Assembly: GCA_947095535.1 (NCBI GenBank)
Contig: OX352772.1
Coordinates: forward strand, 145,805,447 to 145,869,446
Reading direction: 5' to 3'
Length of the DNA stretch: 64,000 nt
Source: Poecilobothrus nobilitatus
Lineage: Eukaryota > Arthropoda > Insecta > Diptera > Dolichopodidae
Made by a program: the position numbers and the translations under genes. Below are positions 1-9,499 of the stretch, in pieces; the stretch's first letter is position 1, and each line of letters begins with the position of its first letter. The notes beneath the pieces are model-generated. The model was not told the origin of the DNA. It searched no databases and saw nothing but the letters and a program-made list of their open reading frames with translations.

Positions 1-340
1 GACACTGAGGAATTTATACCACGTCGTCGCTAAATTTAAGTTCATGAGCGGATCTAAAACTGGGGTACGCAGGACGTTGATGTTCAAAGCTCTCTCCACA
101 AAATGTTAACCCAATCTTATCCCTGGAATTCACATCTTTCACAGCAATGTTGATTATTTGATGTATAGCATCCTTAATTCAGCTAATTAGTTCTCTATTG
201 TCAGGTACGGATTTCATTACAAATTTTATTTTGTGCCCGTTCATATTAAACCGTTTAACAAATGTCGAATTTCCACTTTCGATTATATAAGGTGTTATAG
301 TTTCGGTAAGAAACTTTTGTAAAGTAATTTTTTTCGACAT
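1..340 (-). pseudogene. N-terminal fragment of a Polinton/adintovirus PolB-type protein (runs off window)
   Basis: Reading leftwards from an ATG at 338-340, the frame stays open to the window edge except for one TGA at 179-181 (codon 54). The second half shows the pattern RDKIGL...PAYPSFRSAHEL, which I recognise from memory as the N-terminal region of large arthropod Polinton-type PolB proteins (D-R-I-G, a proline, then a PF/SF-x-x-x-x-x-L stretch). The catalytic part would lie left of base 1 and cannot be seen. It heads a minus-strand series of virus-like genes. The alternative is an unrelated repeated gene that shares this N-terminal domain. The reading frame is seen directly; the family is recognition without a search. 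Confidence 0.45.
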
Positions 341-504
341 TTTCTTTATACGAATTTCAGATGTTAAATGCTTGAATAACAGAATAATATTAAATTTTTA
401 ATACAGATTCACTCTGTTAAATGAACAATTACATTGTAATCAAAGGTCGCTTTAATAAATTATAGTTGTTTAATTAGAATCCCATCTTAATACTATCTTA
501 AAAT

Positions 505-665
505 ATAAAGAATTCCAGATAGTTGAATTAGAAGACGAAGAAGAAGAAGTGGAAGAAGAAATTGAGGAAGATGAGAAGCAGTTCCATTTAATGAAATTTG
601 GGACATAAATAATCAGCAGGGAGATCTTGATTATTTCAATGATTTAATAATCCTAAATAATTTTA
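505..665 (+). pseudogene. remnant of acidic NNQQG-family protein
   Basis: The plus strand encodes a run of Glu/Asp residues (about 535-585) and, after a frame change, a short C-terminal segment with NNQQG followed by an aromatic residue and a Leu/Asn-rich tail ending at a stop near 665. The same layout (long acidic run, then NNQQG, then xxYxxxL and LNxNFxN) is present in the intact 114-residue ORF at 58,981-59,325. I infer the two are homologous, this copy being frameshifted. Function unknown. It is oriented opposite to the capsid genes around it. A chance match is possible because the conserved stretch is short. Confidence 0.4.
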
Positions 666-799
666 ATTAAATAATCTAATGAAAGGTGTACAGAAAAATA
701 TTTGTCTATCTAAAACATATAAATAAAAATTATTATTTGTTGTGATTTATTTTGTTTGTTTTATGTAGTATATTACAGATTTGTTCCTTTAAAATTGCC

Positions 800-1293
800 G
801 GAATTTCAAAAAATATCCTTGAATAATTACATTGTATTAAAACGTTGTATTGGTACATAAATTTCTCTTTCTAACCTAAATACTTGTTGTTCGACATATA
901 AATTTAGATATTCCCGAACATAGTCTTTTACATTTAACTCAGCAGATTTATAATAGGTCATCACTGCATGAAGAAAATCGCTTAAATTGTAAAACTGCTC
1001 TGCTTCTTCTTTGTTAATACTTATACTTTGCCTGTTCGCTGATTTTAGCCCATGATGAAAGTTCTGTTTTATATCTTTTCTTATCAGCTTATCGAGTTTT
1101 TGTTAAATTCTTAATAAAATTTATTCCATTCATCATATTTTAAGACAATTGACTTTTTACCAATACTGTGAATTATACTTGAGGCTTCAAATGACTTACA
1201 GTCAAATCCAACAGCAATTTTTAATGTATGACTCTTATTGAGAAAATATGTGTAACTTAGCAATAAATTTGTGTTCTGACCTGGTGCTTCCAT
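800..1293 (-). pseudogene. AVM/AELN-family protein, uncharacterised, frameshifted
   Basis: The N-terminal 60 residues start at an ATG at 1,291-1,293 and close at 1,111, with the segment IVLKYDEWNKFY near the end. A downstream frame (about 1,020 to 830) carries a helical-looking segment FLHAVMTYYKSAELNVKDYV and later RLEREIYVP. The plus-strand ORF at 48,819-49,094 contains clearly related text (QAVMSYNNGAELNIQEYV, RLEQED, YIP), so the family is present twice in the window. I do not know its function. It lies between the protease and the PolB-type fragment of the left virus-like block, which suggests an accessory gene of that element. Confidence 0.5.
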
Positions 1294-1331
1294 TCCTTTA
1301 ATTTTAATAAAACCTGTTTATATTATTTTTA

Positions 1332-1800
1332 TTATTTATACGTTTTAGGAACACAAATTTGTAATGAGTTATATTTTCCAAATACATTTTGAAAGGTACT
1401 TAAAATATACTTATCGTTTTCTAGTTGATTTCCTTTATTCAATTTTTTTAAAAAAGCGTTCATACTATAACCGCAACATCTATACCACGTATAAACACAA
1501 CAATATTGCCCACAGACATCTGAATAGTTACTTTGTAACTGTTTCTTATTAAAAATTATACATTGATTTTTTAAGTAACTTAAAATTTCTAATTTATCTG
1601 GTTTTCTACCAAACGAATCAAAATATTAAACACAGCCATTCTTTGGCTTAAAAATAGCTAACCAATGTGTTCCCGGATCTTTTGATTTATCAGTGTTTAC
1701 AATTAAAAAAGTTTTTCAATTATTCTGGGGAGTTGATCCAGAGCAAAAACTCATTTAAAAAATGTACGTGTGTGTTTGTTACATCTTAATACGTCACTTA
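1332..1800 (-). pseudogene. adenain-like cysteine protease of a Polinton/adintovirus
   Basis: The frame reads VNTD, then DPGTHWLAIF (catalytic-type His in GTHW), YFDSFG (acidic residue) and CGQYC (candidate nucleophile Cys) in the order expected for the adenovirus-type protease that matures capsids in Polintons. It ends at a TAA at 1,332-1,334, giving roughly 150 codons. Lesions are one frame change at the A-run 1,705-1,710 (the upstream LP...EKL segment is in the neighbouring frame) and one in-frame TAA at 1,626-1,628. It lies downstream of the capsid genes on the same strand. In the known family the role would be cleavage of virion precursor proteins. Recognition is from motif order; the inactivation is seen directly. 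Confidence 0.75.
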
Positions 1801-1815
1801 TCTCTAGGGTATTCA

Positions 1816-2145
1816 TCAATCAAATTGACTCAAGTCATATACTTTAGTTGTTTCTTTAATATAATTTGATAAAAACTCTTTTTTGATTTTTTTATTTGTT
1901 ATAATAACATCAAATTTTTCTAGTATTTGACAGAGCTCTTTATTTATTTTATCGTTGTACACAGTTCCAAAAGAGTAATTATCAAAATTATCATTTATAA
2001 AATCCCTAGTTGGAAATTTATACTTGAGCTCTTTTACAAACTTTTTACAAGGTTCTTTAAAACCAACTATACAAATATCTTTCGCAAACAAGGTATTATT
2101 ATTATCACTACAAAATGTTACATCCAGAAGTGCACAAAACAGTGA
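1816..2145 (-). CDS. uncharacterised FDV/KxEFL-family protein (copy 1)
   Basis: An open frame from about 2,145 to a stop at 1,816-1,818 encodes roughly 108 residues; the first ATG is at 2,089-2,091. The N-terminal part reads LLDVTF...NNNTLFAKDICIVGF and the C-terminal part FDVIITNKKIKKEFL...KVYDLS. Both ends match the layout of the reading frames at 49,305-49,675 (ADLQF...NNKQYFLKEFSLI; FDVVYVTGYQKKEFL...EVINLD) and 60,840-61,314 (IDIQGF...NNNKFILKEIALL). The N-terminal hydrophobic strand with D, then an NN/KE segment, resembles the first strand of RNase H-like or DEDD exonucleases, but the metal-binding set cannot be confirmed. It lies between the major capsid gene and the protease, suggesting an element gene. 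Function unknown. Confidence 0.5.
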   Translation of the reverse strand, partial: SLFCALLDVTFCSDNNNTLFAKDICIVGFKEPCKKFVKELKYKFPTRDFINDNFDNYSFGTVYNDKINKELCQILEKFDVIITNKKIKKEFLSNYIKETTKVYDLSQFD

Positions 2146-2185
2146 TATTTTGTCAAATATTCAAATTTACTTTTATGTATGCTAT

Positions 2186-3481
2186 TTATAGGTTTGAGAA
2201 TATACTTCGGGTTTTATCAATTTGTAAACTTGCATCAAATTCTCCATAAACAATAGCAGTCAGTGTAGATGTAAGTGGTTTTGATAGCCTTGCCTCAATT
2301 CTAACTGTACCTTGATATAGTGGATCTTGACACACTTCATTTCCTGATGCATCTGGAGTTAAATCAAAAGCTAGAATGAAAAACCCATTACTAAACATGG
2401 TTTTTGTTATCTGATGACCTTTATCATTATGGTAAATTCCAGTTCCTGAAAAAAGTGTACTGTATGCTCTTGTACAGCAATTATTTTCGTCTGAAAAACT
2501 GGTTTCAATTGCTGAATTAGGTATTTGAACACCATTTACGTTTCACACAAATTGTGAAATATCAAAATGTTTAAAATTGTATGGATTTTTTGACCTTTTT
2601 CCAGAGTAACCTGCATTTTCTGTCATGGAAAAAGTGATTGTGTTTGGCAACTGTCCAATAAAAATATTATCAAGTGATATTGATGAACTATTCTGTGGAA
2701 TGGTAAAAGTTTTTACCTCTACCCGTTTGTAATTGTATTTGGCATTATTTTTTTCCATTACAGAATTATGTGCTAATAGCACACTAGGGTTAATTGTTAC
2801 ATGTCTCATAAATAAAGTGGCTTCTAAAATTTTCAGTTGAGATTCATCAGTATCATCTGCAAAGAGGTAAAAATCTGGTTTTTCTAATATTAGGATAACT
2901 CGAACATCGACATTGTTTATGAGAAGTGTAGATTGGTTAAACATATCTAAATGTAGTTTCCCCATAAGTTCAACTACATTGCTATTTTGGTATAATTTTT
3001 GTCGTTCTTTTGAACCACTATTATCTGCTATATTTGGCTTATCTAACATCCATCCACCACACTCCAAATGCGTTGTAGCGGCATCGGTACCATAATTTAA
3101 CAATGATTCAATATAAGCTCTGTAATGATAATTGCCATCCGACGGAGATATATTCTTTCCATTTAGTTGAACATTACATTGTTTTATTAATGAATGTAAC
3201 ATATTATTAACCACACTTGGTTATTGTATAGATGTTCCATCAGTTTTTTTATTTTTATTCCATTGAGTTCCATCTTTTTTTAAAATTTGTACTTTTAATT
3301 TTAGATATGTCGAAGACAAGTTTCTATATGTATCACCGTGCCCTAGTGAAACAAATTCTATGACAGATGGATTATCTAAAGCAGCAATAGGGTTATAGGA
3401 AACTTCTTCAGATCGTAAAATACTTGACTGAATAGGCTGTGTTTTAAAAATATCAAGCTCTGATTTCATACATTCAATCAT
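2186..3481 (-). pseudogene. Polinton/adintovirus major capsid protein (double jelly-roll, hexon-like), copy 1
   Basis: One reading frame of 432 codons runs from the ATG at 3,481 to the stop at 2,186, interrupted only by in-frame TAA at 3,221-3,223 and TGA at 2,543-2,545. The N-terminus has the CxKSELDIF...QTSI pattern, the middle VVNNMLHSLIKQ and VQLNG, and the C-terminus FDLTPD, GTVRIEARL and TAIVYGEFD, all of which I recognise from Polinton capsid proteins (often deposited as F54H12.2-like). The length fits the family. It would form the pseudo-hexameric shell of an icosahedral particle. Very few lesions over 1.3 kb suggests relatively recent inactivation. A second, more decayed copy lies at 7,150-8,117. 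Family assignment is strong; no search was run. Confidence 0.85.
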
Positions 3482-3483
3482 AA

Positions 3484-3924
3484 TTATTCAAAAATATCTT
3501 TTTGTTTGTTTTTGTTATTAACTTTGCGTCGCTTCGACGTAAAATAATTTAAATTATTAATGAGAAGTCTTTTTATAGGTTTTATTCGTTTTCTTTTGCC
3601 TTGTCCATACATTTCATTGAGTTTCCGAACTGCACCTCGTCTTACATTTTTCATTATCTCTTTACTTGGATCTTGAACCACTTCTTTTACATTTGCATCT
3701 GTGGCAATATCAGATAATGTATTAATACCAGAGTTAGTAACCTCTTTTTTTAATATATTAGCTCCAGACATAAATTTTGGTTTTAAATATCTAAAAAGAC
3801 CACCGAAAAAGCTTCCTAACCCTCCTCCCCTTAGGTAAGGTACAATTGAGTGTAGCAAAGGACCGATATCCTCAAGACCTTTTCCTGATTGAACTAAATA
3901 ATATTTGTGGTACGCTCTCCCCAT
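3484..3924 (-). CDS. minor virion protein (glycine-rich/basic, pVI/pX-like type), copy 1
   Basis: An uninterrupted 146-codon frame starts at ATG 3,924 and stops 3 bases before the capsid start. It shows an RGGGLGSFFGGLFRYLKP segment, SGANILKKE, a helical middle and two strongly basic clusters (KRKRIKPIKR and SKRRKVNNKNKQK). This G-rich hydrophobic plus basic layout is typical of a small protein encoded beside the capsid gene in Polintons and adintoviruses. By analogy with adenovirus minor proteins it may contact membrane or DNA inside the virion, which is inference. A TATA-like ATATATTATT lies about 25 bases upstream. It is one of the few fully open virion frames in the block. Its homologue at 8,129-8,563 has one stop codon. 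Confidence 0.7.
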   Translation of the reverse strand: MGRAYHKYYLVQSGKGLEDIGPLLHSIVPYLRGGGLGSFFGGLFRYLKPKFMSGANILKKEVTNSGINTLSDIATDANVKEVVQDPSKEIMKNVRRGAVRKLNEMYGQGKRKRIKPIKRLLINNLNYFTSKRRKVNNKNKQKDIFE

Positions 3925-3970
3925 AGTGAATAAAATAAAATAATATATAGTTTTGTAAAATCGCTTTTAT

Positions 3971-4870
3971 TTATACTTTTTTAAAATGTAATACAATTTT
4001 TGTTGGAATTGAACTATTGGAAAAGTTTATTTTGTATCCATATTTATCACATAAAAGTAATAAAATGTTATTAAATGATTTCTCCACATTGCAATATTGA
4101 ATATTACTGAATTCTTTTGCAGTATCAGTGAAAGAATTTTGTATGTTAACAGATCTCAAACACCTTATATCTTTATCACCTATTTTTTGCGGTTCAATTA
4201 TGTCTGTGTATATAAAAAACATATCTGGTTTACTAATGGGAATCAATTGTACACTATCTATAAAAGTTTTGAAAGCTTCTATTACACGTGATTTATATTT
4301 TTTAAAATTTGTAACTTTAAAAGATACATGTTGTTAAAAGTCCTTCGAGGGTATAAGCGTAATTTGCTCTTATTTTTATATCTATTTTAGGCTTAGTAAC
4401 ACATATTGTGCTGTAACTTAAATTTTTAGGCATCTCCTCAGCTTTTGTTGGTTGTGTATAATGAACTTCATCGTTTATAAAATTAAAAATTCCCCAAATC
4501 TACTGTCGTTCAACTTCTTTTCTTGTAAACCTATTAAATGGGCGTATATTTTGAATTAGTGTTGGTAGTAGAAAAACTTTCCAGTCGCATATCATTTGTT
4601 TTTCTATGTATGGAATATATGAAGTTCCAACTCCTATCATATCTTTCTGCATACCTTTAATAAATATTTGAGTACTTTTTTCCCATTCTTCACCATACAC
4701 ATTTGGAACGAAATCATTAACATACATTTCTGAAATACCGACTTTCCACCTTGAATCACACATGTCATTTTATTTGTAAAAGATGATAATGAATTTTCTA
4801 GATAATAGTTCATAGATGAATGACTGAGTAAAGTGACATAAAATTCATCATTTACTTGTATGTCGTCCAT
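3971..4870 (-). pseudogene. Polinton/adintovirus penton-type minor capsid protein, copy 1
   Basis: The gene starts at ATG 4,870 with NDEFYVTLLSHSS and continues with WKVGISEMYVNDF, the hallmark of the single jelly-roll penton protein (FYVTLxSN...WxVGLxEI). The C-terminal piece (4,246-3,971) has DIIEPQKIGDKDIRCLR and ends KIVLHFKKV, also typical. Lesions are a frame change near 4,765, an in-frame TAG at 4,500-4,502 and a frame change near 4,330. The start overlaps the end of the upstream acidic gene by 19 bases, as in compact viral gene arrays. In the known family the protein occupies the fivefold vertices. The identity rests on motifs at both ends; the lesions are read directly. Confidence 0.75.
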
Positions 4871-5541
4871 GAGCTTGCGGATTTATTCTTACGAATTGGA
4901 AAATTAAGTTCTGTTTGAGTATTACCTACTGCTGACCTTAAAACACGTCTTGATGAATTATTCAACTCTTTGCTATTTATAGTTTTTTCTTTTTTCGTTG
5001 GTGGGCTTGGGCTATCTAAAGGAACAGTTATAATGTCTCCTGTATCAGTTTCAAAAATTTGTACGTTTTGATTTCTAATTGATTTTCTTTTTCTAAGACG
5101 TTCTCCAACTGAAGCAGCTGACAATGCTTTTGTTAAAACATTTTCCTGAATTTCTTCATCAAATACTTCGTCATTAGCTTCTTTTTCATATACTTCTTCT
5201 TCTTCAGGAACAACTTGTATTCCAACATTCTTATATTCAGGAAAATGCAATTGAGTTTCCGCATCTATATACATTGGTTTTACACGAGTTTGAGTACCTT
5301 TGTTTCCGTAATTTTTATTTTCTCCTCTTTATTTCTAGGAAGGTGTCGTTTTTTGTTTCTTATTTTAAATAAATTTTGTCTGTACAAATACCATTTTTGA
5401 GTATCCATGAGATGTTTATTTAACAATATTTTTTTTAATATTTTTATCCAATTTATTGAGTTCAATGTCTGCATTTTGCTTCATTCTTTCATAAATCTCA
5501 GGTTTTAAAATAATCATTTTATTAAATGTTGTATTATTCAT
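4852..5541 (-). pseudogene. acidic/basic virion-associated protein of Polinton type (uncharacterised)
   Basis: The last 140 codons (5,274-4,852) are open: a TQLHFPEY segment, an acidic block (PEEEEVYEKEANDE), a basic RLRKRKS stretch, FETDTGDIITV, a Pro/Ser-rich linker and a basic tail. Upstream frames to an ATG at 5,541 carry an L-x-x-LD...KW-x-x-Y-x-x-x-L helix like that of an unnamed conserved Polinton protein I remember. Joining these needs frame changes near 5,430 and 5,290. The ATG overlaps the stop of the gene before it (ATGA), and the 3' end overlaps the penton start. The FETxxGxxITV motif recurs in the decayed copy at 9,500-10,030. Function is unknown; a core or scaffold role is a guess. 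Confidence 0.5.
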
Positions 5542-5861
5542 TTTATAAAATTTCCGATTATCCCTGATAGTATTGCACCAAGAAGTGTAGGTTAAAATCC
5601 ACCACGCTGAATAATAATTTTTCTTTTGCTATTCATAGATTTTTTCCGGCAAATAAGTGATCTTAATTCTTTTTTATACTTTCGTAATTGGGTTGTTGCT
5701 TTTTTACTCAGATTACAATTACCTTTTAAAATATTTAAGGAGATTTCGCAAAATGTTTTTATTACTTCAGGGTCCCAGTGTTTTATAATTACTTTCTGGA
5801 ATATTGGTTTAGAGGTTTTTAATAGGTGCAATATATGTCGATTGGTCTTCAAACGTTTCAT
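5538..5861 (-). pseudogene. small basic core protein, pX-like (KRxx...QRGGF type)
   Basis: From ATG 5,861 the frame encodes a basic helical protein with HILHLLKTSKP, ISLNILKGN, a Lys/Arg-rich middle and IIIQRGGF, where a TAA stop sits at 5,592-5,594. The same frame stays open after it for 17 codons of Gly/Ile/Leu-rich hydrophobic sequence to a TGA at 5,538-5,540. In related Polinton proteins the RGG(F) motif is followed directly by a hydrophobic tail resembling adenovirus pX, so I read this as one gene with one nonsense mutation. The known-family role is condensing the packaged genome. The TGA overlaps the next ATG. Function by analogy only. Confidence 0.65.
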
Positions 5862-6039
5862 ATTCCTCCCCAAATTGTTCTAATTGATCTCTCGTACAAT
5901 AACACAAACCTTTCCCAAATATATCACTTCTTAATCGAAATATATCATTAACGTCTTGAGTAAGATCTATTAATATATAGCCATATGGGACTGACGTCAC
6001 ATCATTATATACTTTTTCAAATGCAATTGAAAACTTCAA
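5809..6039 (-). pseudogene. C-terminal fragment of Polinton genome-packaging ATPase (FtsK/HerA-like)
   Basis: The open frame contains VYNDVTSVPYGYILIDL followed by FRLRSDIF, which matches the end of Polinton packaging ATPases (YxxAT-x-PxGYLxxDL ... LRLRTxIF). The nucleotide-binding half is missing: just beyond 6,040 the minus frame is closed and a plus-strand fragment of another gene begins. The ATPase half at 12,273-12,775 overlaps this piece in sequence (VYNEATSKPHG), so they come from two element copies, not two halves of one. The 3' end overlaps the start of the pX-like gene. The intact protein would pump DNA into the capsid. Confidence 0.7.
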
Positions 6040-6040
6040 A

Positions 6041-6169
6041 GGTCATTGGGAAAAATACGCACGTGATAGAAGTAAATTTCAAAGACGTATAGAAAAAGTT
6101 GGTCTCGCTATTTCTAAAATCTGAACATCTGATCATCGTAAAAAAATTTTCCAACACAGATTTCTGTAA
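6041..6169 (+). pseudogene. HWxxYAxDR-family protein fragment (copy 1)
   Basis: The plus frame reads GHWEKYARDRSKFQRRI, then a TGA at 6,119-6,127 region, then HRKKIFQHRFL and a stop at 6,167-6,169. The intact ORF at 51,888-52,145 on the minus strand has the same order of motifs: HWQQYAIDRMRFQRRI, then SSSHRKNIFKKRFL and the stop. The two are clearly homologous at protein level while the nucleotide sequences differ, so the reading frame was under selection. The 5' part here is replaced by the packaging-ATPase fragment, so the gene is truncated as well as nonsense-mutated. Very basic, helical; no function known to me. I have a vague memory of this motif in Polinton-like elements. Confidence 0.5.
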
Positions 6170-6940
6170 AATTGTAAAATATTTTCAAATACAAAATTAT
6201 TTCAAACATATAAATAATATGTTTTATTTTTGTTTTCAAATAGGTACCAAAAACAATTAACTTGCCTTTTTGATTCCTTACAGTATAGAATGTAAGTCAA
6301 TAATAACAAAACCAAGTAAATCAAAGATTTCCGGTTATTTTCTCAATGTTATTATAGAACAGAAAAAATCTTACATAACAGATCCACCTATAATTCCATA
6401 ATTTTATTTTTTTTTATTTTGCAACTTTAAAACTATAATAACAACTTACAACAATTATTGATCTTCTTTAATAAACAAAAATACACTTTGTACCTACTTC
6501 TTGTTTACGTTTTGTTTTTATTTTTATTATTCACATCTTGGTATTCAAAAGCACCTATGAATATTTTTCTTATTAAATAATAAAAACAAGTTTTTTTCGT
6601 TTCTTTTATATCTCCTTTTACGTATGTAGATATATTGTATTAAGCAGGCGATTTTGCGCAATTTAAAAAAATAAACTTGATTTGACCTGAAAAAAATCAT
6701 CTTTCTATTTGTATGATATCCTATTACAAAGTATCAATGAATTTATTGAAAAACCTAAATATCCTAAACTTGTTCAGTTCATTAACCTTGCCTAACAACT
6801 TCTACAGTACCAACAACCTTCATTTCCTACTATACAACCACTTGCAGCTTATAAGTTAACAACCCATGGTTATAACCTAAACCAAAACAAACAAAACAAG
6901 TTTTGACCTACTAACCAAGAATAACCTACATTAAACCCAT
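6170..6940. other. AT-rich stretch without a recognisable gene
   Basis: No coding frame, RNA gene or repeat boundary is convincing here. The sequence is low-complexity A/T with a C/A-rich patch at about 6,785-6,940 on the plus strand. It separates the left virus-like block from the second one. Confidence 0.4.
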
Positions 6941-6944
6941 CAAT

Positions 6945-7095
6945 CGAAATATAGGTCAGTGGGCGTGGTCTTCGGTGCGATATGGCATGATTTTTTCCCA
7001 TCCCCAAGTGCAGGATTACCTACTACAATAGTTTTACATTTTTCTTTTATTCCAGCCACAGCAAGGTTTTTAACAAATATTGCTATCGTCCGTAC
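6945..7095 (-). other. short segment also present, inverted and diverged, at 50,535-50,655
   Basis: Read on the minus strand, this holds GTAGGT...GCACTT.GG...GGGAAAAAAT...CATATCGC...CACGCCCA...ACCTATATTT, which aligns with the plus strand at 50,535-50,655 apart from an insertion of about 20 bases there. A minus frame is open from about 7,095 to 6,948. The two copies keep the same codon register in the best-matching part, so a short coding segment is possible; alternatively these are element termini. It lies just beyond the 3' end of the second capsid gene copy. Confidence 0.35.
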
Positions 7096-7149
7096 AGAAC
7101 GATAGATCTACTAGAGCACACGCGATTTTCAAATGATAGAGGTGGTCCA

Positions 7150-8117
7150 CTAAACTATATTTTATATCTTTACGTAGACGTTACGATTTTTATCAATTTC
7201 GATATTGGCATCAAATTCTGCAGGCACTATACATGTTAATGTTGAAGTTGAGGAAGAACTAAGTCTTGCTTCAATCTTTACTACTCCCTGGTTTAATAAA
7301 CTCTTACATGTATCTGTTCCTGAGCCGTCTGGTGATAAATCAAAAGTTAGTATTGTATAACCTTTTAAAAAAAGTTCTTTTGAAATTTGATGTCCTATAT
7401 CAGAATGATGTATACCTGATCCGCTAAATAATGTTAAATATGCACGAGAGTTGCAAAGATTATTGGATGTAAAACTTGTTTCAATTGCAAAGTTTGACAG
7501 AGTCTTCTTTTTCTAATTCTGAATTGCTTTAGCCAACATTATTTAAAAGTAATGTCAACATTATTTAAAAGTAATTTGGTAGTGTTAAAGAAATTCACAT
7601 GTAATTTTCCCATTAATTCTACGATTGTAGAATTGTTGTATAAAAAACAGAATTTTTAAAATCATTTATATTTGGTTTATCCTATTCCCAACCAGATGCT
7701 TCCAGATGTATTTGACTGAAATATGTACGATAATTCAGTAAAGTGGTTAAGTATGCTTTATAATGGTATAAGGAGTCTAAAAAGAAGTGATGTTTTTTCC
7801 GTTTAGAGTTACATTACATTGTTTAATTAAAGAGTGTAATAAATTATTTACAACACTGGGCTGCTAGGTAGCTTTGACATCAGTTCCGGTTCCTGCTTTG
7901 TCATTTGCACTCCAAACTGATCCATCTTCTTTTAATATTTCAACTTTAAATTTGATGTAGCTTGAGGATAAATCTCGATATGTATCTCTATTTGCAAGCA
8001 AAACAAATTAAATAGTTGACGGTGATGCCTCTAAAGAAGCTAAATGATTATATGGTACCTCTTCTGAACGTAAAATACTTGTTTGTAGAGGTAATGACGC
8101 AAAAAGGTCAAGTTCAG
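7150..8117 (-). pseudogene. Polinton/adintovirus major capsid protein, copy 2 (heavily decayed)
   Basis: The N-terminal part keeps SELDLFASLPLQTSILRSEE, DTYRDLSSSYIKFKV and PSVVNNLLHSLIKQCNV; the C-terminal part (about 7,500-7,150) keeps RAYLTLFSGSG, FDLSPDGSG, GVVKIEARL and EFDA. The middle (about 7,520-7,800) is scrambled by several stops and frame changes and appears shortened. An in-frame TAG lies at 7,866-7,868, one codon away from the equivalent TAA in copy 1. Similarity to copy 1 is at protein level, with much nucleotide difference, so these are separate element lineages or old copies and not a recent duplication. Confidence 0.75.
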
Positions 8118-8128
8118 AAACTCAATTT

Positions 8129-8563
8129 TTAATTGAATATATCAGAGGTTTTACTTTGCTTTTTTCGTCGTTTCGACTTTGAATGTGTTATTTTAGAAAC
8201 TACTCGTCTTTCTGTACCTCTTCTTCTCTTTATGGCTCTTCGTTCTCCACCCTACATCGAATGCAGTTGATTAACTACTGATTTTCGCAAATTTTCGAAA
8301 TTTTTTTTGAAACCTTTGCTTTGATCAATTACAGCTTCTTTTATGTTTGCACCAGATGCTATGTGATTAAAAATATTTTTAGTTGTGTTTACATCCTCTT
8401 TTTTAATTAAGTCCCAACTTGATGTAAAAACTGGTTTCAAGGAACGAATCAAACTTCCAAATATATTTCCAAAACCACTTCCTCTCTGTATAGCTGGATA
8501 AAATTGTAATAGAGGTCTAAGATCGTGGAGATCCTCGTCTATTTGTGACAAATAATATCTCAC
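8129..8563 (-). pseudogene. minor virion protein, copy 2 (one nonsense codon)
   Basis: One frame of 145 codons runs from ATG 8,563 to TAA 8,129-8,131, matching the 146-residue homologue at 3,484-3,924 almost exactly in length. It has RGSGFGNIFGSLIRSLKP, a helical middle with ASGANIKEAVIDQSK, and a basic C-terminus with KRRRGTERR and KSKRRKKQSK. The only break is a TAG at 8,252-8,254. A TATATAAATA box lies about 45 bases upstream of the ATG. The identical length and layout of two diverged copies supports a real, once-selected virion gene. Confidence 0.65.
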
Positions 8564-8629
8564 GTAAGCTCTTTCTATGTTTGATAGGATAACATATTTG
8601 AGTAGTAGTATTTATATAGTTTATAGCAA

Positions 8630-9480
8630 TCAATGTTTTTTAAAGTGTAAAACAATTTTTGTTGGATAGAAACTTGGAACAAAATTTACTCCATCACTGT
8701 ATTAATTGCAAATTTTAATCGCTATAGTTTCAAAAATACTTTTTTCTGTAGGTATGTAAATGAAGTTTTCAAATTCAATATTTGATGGTATTCTACAATT
8801 TTCTATGTTAATAGCCCTCAATGCACACACTTTACTACTTCCAAAAACAGATGAACTATATCTAAATAAAGCATCACCATTACATTCAATTCAACTTTAT
8901 TATATTAGCAACAGATAATTTGAATAGTTCTGGTAATTTTGTTTTGAAATTTTTTATATTTTTTTTTGTTAAAATAGTTCAATTAATAATGTTTTTACAT
9001 TTTATTTTTTATTTTTATGTATGATGTATGTAGATTTATGTATAAGTAGATGTATGTCAAGACTTCAATAAAAAATTTTTTCAAAACCTGCTTTCGAGTA
9101 AATCTATGATTAGGAGTTACATTTTTAATAAGCGTTGGTGGAAAATTAAACTTCGAATCATCCAAATGTAATTCCGAATCATCATATGAATAACATGTGT
9201 AACCTATAGATTTGGTTACTTTGATTTTTTTAAGAGGATTTTCAATGTTTGTTACATAAACATTGTTCTGACCATTATTTATAAATCACATTTCTCTTTG
9301 TTAAATTCTTCTGTTTGTAGGAAATTGTTCAGATAAATTTCTGAGAGGCCAACTTTCCAATTTCTATTTCTTAAATCAAAGTCAATAGGTAATTTGTTTT
9401 CGAATGAAGCTAAAGTGTTGTCTGGAAACAGTTTTAAATTATCATTACTAAAAAATGTTACAAGAAGTCATCTAGACTCT
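8630..9480 (-). pseudogene. penton-type minor capsid protein, copy 2 (decayed)
   Basis: Minus-strand frames retain LKLFPDNTLASFENKLP and NWKVGLSEIYLNNF (about 9,440-9,320), matching the penton signature of copy 1, and a C-terminal LKHFK-like end near 8,640. Between them are many stops and frame changes. Its position between the minor virion protein and the acidic gene is the same as in the left block. No open frame longer than a few tens of codons survives. Confidence 0.6.
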
Positions 9481-9499
9481 ACATCTTTGTTAACTTCTG

